A stretch of 64,000 nt of DNA from Vibrio cyclitrophicus. Lineage in GTDB: Bacteria > Pseudomonadota > Gammaproteobacteria > Enterobacterales > Vibrionaceae. The stretch spans positions 1,984,001 to 2,048,000 of the forward strand of contig CP065366.1 of NCBI GenBank assembly GCA_023206055.1, written 5' to 3'. Position 1 is the stretch's first letter; the number at the start of each line of letters is the position of its first letter. The notes beneath the pieces were generated by a model. That model worked only from the letters and a program-made list of their open reading frames with translations, was not told the DNA's origin and ran no database searches. Both the position numbers and the translations under genes were made by a program. Shown one piece after another: positions 60,867 through 64,000 of the stretch.

Positions 60867-61442
60867 ATAGACACTGACGCACAGAAGCAAGATTTTCTAG
60901 AACTCGCCAATAAGATAATTGACGATGCTTTAGCGTGCGTTGAACCCCCACCAAACATTGATGATCAGATCGATGCGGCAGGCAAGACGATTGCTTATCT
61001 TGAACAAAATATGAAAGTAATCGAAGGTATCAGCCCACTTTCTAAAGAGATCACGCCCGTAAATATTGAAGGTCTACTAAAAGATAGTTTTGACGAGGAG
61101 CGCTATGCGATATTTGAAGCGTTAATTGAAAAACAACTAGACCTCTATGCCGCGCCATGGACACTTGGCGTAAAAGTGGCAGCAATCACTGTTTACTCAA
61201 CGGTAATATCTCCTATTATCAAAGGTTTGCTTCACAAAGTAACTCATAGACTACAATTGCTACGTGAATTCTTAGAGTGTTCTATACCCACATGCGAACT
61301 GTTCTTGGTATGTCCTTATAACAACAGCCCACCAGCGAAAAGTAACAACTTCTTAGGTAAAGATAGCCGCTTTCTTAATTTGACCTTCTCCAACGTATCT
61401 AAACTCCCTCTTTTTATCGATTCATATCCCCATTCCATGTAA
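60867..61442 (+). CDS. 191-residue protein of unknown function with apparent ATA start
   Basis: Translation continues in frame well upstream of the first ATG (61011). From 60867 it reads DTDAQKQDFLELANKIIDDA and on without a stop. GGAG lies five bases before an ATA codon at 60867, exactly where an ATG should be. No ATG, GTG or TTG is available between that site and 61011. I therefore annotate an ATA start. If ATA is not used, a shorter 143-residue product from 61011 is possible. The middle has a hydrophobic helix (WTLGVKVAAITVYSTVISPI) that may insert in the membrane. No family is recognised. The KAP-like NTPase gene follows on the same strand. Confidence 0.6.
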   Translation: MDTDAQKQDFLELANKIIDDALACVEPPPNIDDQIDAAGKTIAYLEQNMKVIEGISPLSKEITPVNIEGLLKDSFDEERYAIFEALIEKQLDLYAAPWTLGVKVAAITVYSTVISPIIKGLLHKVTHRLQLLREFLECSIPTCELFLVCPYNNSPPAKSNNFLGKDSRFLNLTFSNVSKLPLFIDSYPHSM

Positions 61443-61603
61443 TAACTGATGAAAAACACTGATACCGTTGCCGATATCCCCCCTAACTCCTAAACATTTG
61501 TAACCTTTGACAGAAAAAAACATCCTTTTAAACTCAACATGAATCTCGTTCTTTCCCTTATGTCTGTGGTTTAATACCTGGATATAACTCATTGAGATTT
61601 AAG

Positions 61604-63388
61604 ATGAATACAACAGAAAGAATCCATGCCCTCTTAGAAGACCGTAGTTTTCCGAGTATGGTGTTACTAGATGGACATTGGGGTGTTGGTAAGACTTACT
61701 ATGTTAAGAACGAACTTCAACCCTATCTCAAAACGCATTACCCAACCCCATATAAGACCATTTACTTATCTTTGTATGGCGTAACAAGCCTTGAGGATTT
61801 CAAGGATCGAGTTCTGTCCTTAACCTATACCGAGAATAAGAAATCTAGTTGGCTCGCAAAGCACAGCAGCGATCTAGTCGGTTCTTCTGCACAAGTAATT
61901 TCTGGAACTAGAGGTGTTGGCGCTGCACTTGGTGGCGTTGCTTCAATCGTTAAGTACCACTACTTCAATAAGATCGATAACCTAGTTCTTCTACTAGACG
62001 ATCTAGAGCGTATTACGTGTGAAAAAGTACGGACTCAAGTCATGGGCGAGTGTCTGAACCTCGCAGAAAACAAGCAACATATCAAAATAGTAGTCATTGG
62101 AAACCAAGATAAAATCGGTAATCATGAAGACTTAGAGAAAGCGTTTAGTGACATCGTTCATTTGAAAAGGACACCTTTCGAATCCCTTGACGTAATTAAG
62201 AAGATTTATACTGGAATTAGTAGGCTTAGTGATTATGAACTGTCTGAGATTTCAAAATGCCTTAAGTCATTAGAACTTGATAACTTAAGAATAATTCGAC
62301 GGGCTATCGATAGATACAAAGCCGTCTGTTCCTTGTTTGATCGCGTAGATGAAGTTAACTACGACTATCTAGAATCTAAACTAATGGATGCTTCTTTTCG
62401 CATATCTACAGCGATACACCGAGAAGGTTTCAGTCTAGACGAGATTTTAAAAGGAATTGAAGATCGAACACGTCGTGTCAACCTAGCAAATGACAAAGTT
62501 AAAGTAGATGAACTTACTGATATTGAGAAAAGGCATCTTGAATTAGAAACATATGTTTCACCAATTCGTTACCACACACCGCAAAGCCTTTCGACTTACA
62601 TCGCTACGTACCAAAATAATTTCTATGATATTCATCAAGAACTTAATATTCCTACAAGCACTGAAGCCATTGAGTTGTTCTTGGGTTACGGTTTTAGAGA
62701 TAAAGATGAACACTGGTTTCAACAAAATATTGGAGTACTCAAAAAAGAAGTATTCGAACCAAATGTAGACAATCTACTTTTTTGGATACGTTGCTGCGGG
62801 CTTTACTTTTACATGTTAACTGCTGGATATGTCAAAGAGCAAGCAAACACATTTCGCTCAAAAGTTACGGTATTGCTTAAAGAAAACGACTTTTCACTTG
62901 ATCTAGATTATCGAGATTTAGAACATGACCTCCACACTTTTGTTCGTGATGATGAATTGAATCAGTTGTTTAGAGCATACATAGAGAAATTTAAAGTCGA
63001 ACACTCAAAAGCGAAAAGTCAGTCGTTTGTAAGTGACTTCATTAGTGACTACTCATTGGTTCGTGCAGAGATTGATGTAAAGTTGGCACATACGGCTTTT
63101 CTTCAGAACTTCACTTCTGAAGACTTCAAAACCGCGCTGTCAAACTGGAGTTCAAAAGAGATTCAATCCTTCATTTATGATATGCAGTCACGTTACGACT
63201 TTAATAATATCGATGATTATTTTTCAGTAGAATTTAGTGGGCTAGTAAGTTTATCTGAACAGATTCAATTACTTATGATAGATACTCCTTATGGAATTAA
63301 AAGAGGCAGCCTTTCTAATTTAGATCGTGTAATTACAGGCGTTATCACAAGACTTGAAACAAAAATCAACGCCAAACTAGCAACTTAA
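61604..63388 (+). CDS. KAP-like P-loop NTPase
   Basis: This 594-residue ATPase has Walker A GHWGVGKT at 24-31 and Walker B LVLLLDDLER at 127-136. A glycine-rich hydrophobic stretch (residues 91-117) lies between them. KAP-family NTPases characteristically carry membrane-associated inserts at that place, so membrane contact is plausible. A sensor-like VVIGNQDKI follows. The C-terminal 400 residues are mostly helical and not recognised. KAP ATPases occur in prophage-exclusion (PifA-like) and other defence systems; a defence role is inferred from family and island setting. ATG 61604 is preferred to TTG 61592. Confidence 0.85.
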   Translation: MNTTERIHALLEDRSFPSMVLLDGHWGVGKTYYVKNELQPYLKTHYPTPYKTIYLSLYGVTSLEDFKDRVLSLTYTENKKSSWLAKHSSDLVGSSAQVISGTRGVGAALGGVASIVKYHYFNKIDNLVLLLDDLERITCEKVRTQVMGECLNLAENKQHIKIVVIGNQDKIGNHEDLEKAFSDIVHLKRTPFESLDVIKKIYTGISRLSDYELSEISKCLKSLELDNLRIIRRAIDRYKAVCSLFDRVDEVNYDYLESKLMDASFRISTAIHREGFSLDEILKGIEDRTRRVNLANDKVKVDELTDIEKRHLELETYVSPIRYHTPQSLSTYIATYQNNFYDIHQELNIPTSTEAIELFLGYGFRDKDEHWFQQNIGVLKKEVFEPNVDNLLFWIRCCGLYFYMLTAGYVKEQANTFRSKVTVLLKENDFSLDLDYRDLEHDLHTFVRDDELNQLFRAYIEKFKVEHSKAKSQSFVSDFISDYSLVRAEIDVKLAHTAFLQNFTSEDFKTALSNWSSKEIQSFIYDMQSRYDFNNIDDYFSVEFSGLVSLSEQIQLLMIDTPYGIKRGSLSNLDRVITGVITRLETKINAKLAT

Positions 63389-63422
63389 TCAGTTGCAAAT
63401 CACCAGTTAGAACAACTAGAAT

Positions 63423-63448
63423 AACTGTTTATAAACACAGTTTTTTTT
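63423..63448 (+). terminator. Terminator directly after the NTPase gene
   Basis: The stem AACTGT / ACAGTT with an 8-base loop is followed by eight T. The T-run ends one base before the next ATG. Confidence 0.75.
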
Positions 63449-63826
63449 ATGTTCTTAATTTGCGCAGAAAACTACAAACGAATCAAAGTGCATGAAAATG
63501 GCTTTACTGAAAAAGACGAACGGTACAGTATCTCAGCCCTTAAACGTAACGGTGAGTTTATCAAAAAAGACTTCATCGGGTTCGTAGAGAAGACTTCCCT
63601 ATTACGCCCTCAGTTCGTAAAACTCGTCAGTATCGTTGGTGTGTATAACGGCATCGAGATCATAGATATACCCAGAGGTCACTGGGTTCTGGGGGTTTAT
63701 CAGGCACAGGCATTCTCTGTAGTGCTTGAAGATAACCAACCTTTGTATCACCCAATCGAACACGAGAAACATATACAGCGCTATCACGATAATGTTGTAA
63801 GTTTGAGTGCATTCAGCAAAAGGTAG
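63449..63826 (+). CDS. 125-residue protein of unknown function
   Basis: The product starts MFLICAENYKRIKVHENGFT. It has a mixed alpha/beta pattern with no signal, membrane segment or known motif. The ATG abuts the T-run of the preceding terminator, and no ribosome binding site is present. Either translation starts internally (a GTG at 63489), or the terminator hairpin is read through, or the start is leaderless. It is in the same direction as the NTPase gene. Confidence 0.55.
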   Translation: MFLICAENYKRIKVHENGFTEKDERYSISALKRNGEFIKKDFIGFVEKTSLLRPQFVKLVSIVGVYNGIEIIDIPRGHWVLGVYQAQAFSVVLEDNQPLYHPIEHEKHIQRYHDNVVSLSAFSKR

Positions 63827-63895
63827 TACTTTTCTCATACTTTAAAGATCTCAAAAATCGATTAGATTTAGTTCTAACAACTGAGGAAAGAAATC

Positions 63896-63982
63896 ATGAC
63901 TATTAAAGTAAATCTGTTGTCATTAGTGCAAGAAAAAGCGAAGCAAACTGGCAGTACTTCAGAACTTAGGGAGTTCCGTTAG
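63896..63982 (+). CDS. 28-codon ORF with strong ribosome binding site
   Basis: The ORF runs from ATG at 63896 to TAG at 63980 and encodes MTIKVNLLSLVQEKAKQTGS and eight more residues. GAGGAAAG lies five bases before the ATG. It may be a true small protein, a leader peptide, or the start of a larger gene broken by a stop codon; the window ends 18 bases later, so this cannot be decided here. Confidence 0.4.
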   Translation: MTIKVNLLSLVQEKAKQTGSTSELREFR

Positions 63983-64000
63983 ACAATATTGCCCATAGAG

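Noticed and set aside
58027..64000. Looked for CRISPR repeats, transposase genes, tRNA or a right-hand att duplicate in the island
   Set aside because: None was seen; the right boundary must be beyond the window.

Overview
The window reads as a chromosomal segment of a marine Vibrio, most likely of the Splendidus clade. The basis is gene content: prpBC-acnD-prpF-prpE behind a GntR regulator, a zwf-pgl-gnd operon, a VF530-family protein, a DUF2750 protein, many c-di-GMP enzymes, a giant LapA/RTX adhesin, and a glycine riboswitch of the V. cholerae type. Species and replicon are inferred; there is no rRNA, tRNA or origin here to settle them.

Layout. 1-2.1 kb: the 3' end of a chemoreceptor gene and rlmI. 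2.1-12.8 kb: a 2798-residue type I secreted adhesin with a LapG-type cleavage motif, divergent from a TolC-OmpA pair. 13-21.3 kb: DUF2750, a TPR-GGDEF cyclase, queE-queC, a HAD phosphatase, a NUDIX protein fused to a degenerate PAP2-like domain, a GNAT enzyme, a glycine-zipper lipoprotein and an exported protein of unknown function. 21.4-30.5 kb: the 2-methylcitrate (propionate) operon with palindromic operators upstream of its GntR gene. 30.8-41.2 kb: two HD-GYP proteins flanking a tctCBA tripartite tricarboxylate transporter, a TauE exporter, a small membrane protein and VF530. 41.4-45.1 kb: the pentose phosphate operon. 45.5-48 kb: a CitAB/DcuSR-type two-component system whose promoter region shares a GTTAAC-N5-GTTAAY motif with tctC. 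49-53.8 kb: a TolC-HlyD-permease-permease exporter with no ATPase gene. 54.4-57.7 kb: an AGCS alanine/glycine symporter, a 58-residue Cys-rich protein, a coiled-coil membrane protein and a 52-residue membrane protein.

The most unusual part is the right end. At 57803-57945 lies a complete first aptamer of what is normally a tandem glycine riboswitch. It breaks off just inside the expected second aptamer, next to a 10-bp inverted repeat and a tyrosine integrase gene. From there to the window end runs a block of poorly recognised genes: a membrane coiled-coil protein, two small proteins (one apparently starting at ATA), a KAP-like P-loop NTPase, a 125-residue protein directly behind a terminator, and a 28-codon ORF. 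The simplest reading is a genomic island, possibly a defence island, inserted into a glycine riboswitch and separating it from the gene it controlled. The right junction lies outside the window.

Functional themes: surface adhesion and c-di-GMP turnover (LapA-type adhesin, GGDEF, two HD-GYPs), organic acid uptake and use (tctCBA, the two-component system, the propionate operon), and a mobile accessory block. Most intergenic gaps above 300 bp have their own entry. No CRISPR array, insertion sequence, tRNA or rRNA was seen.
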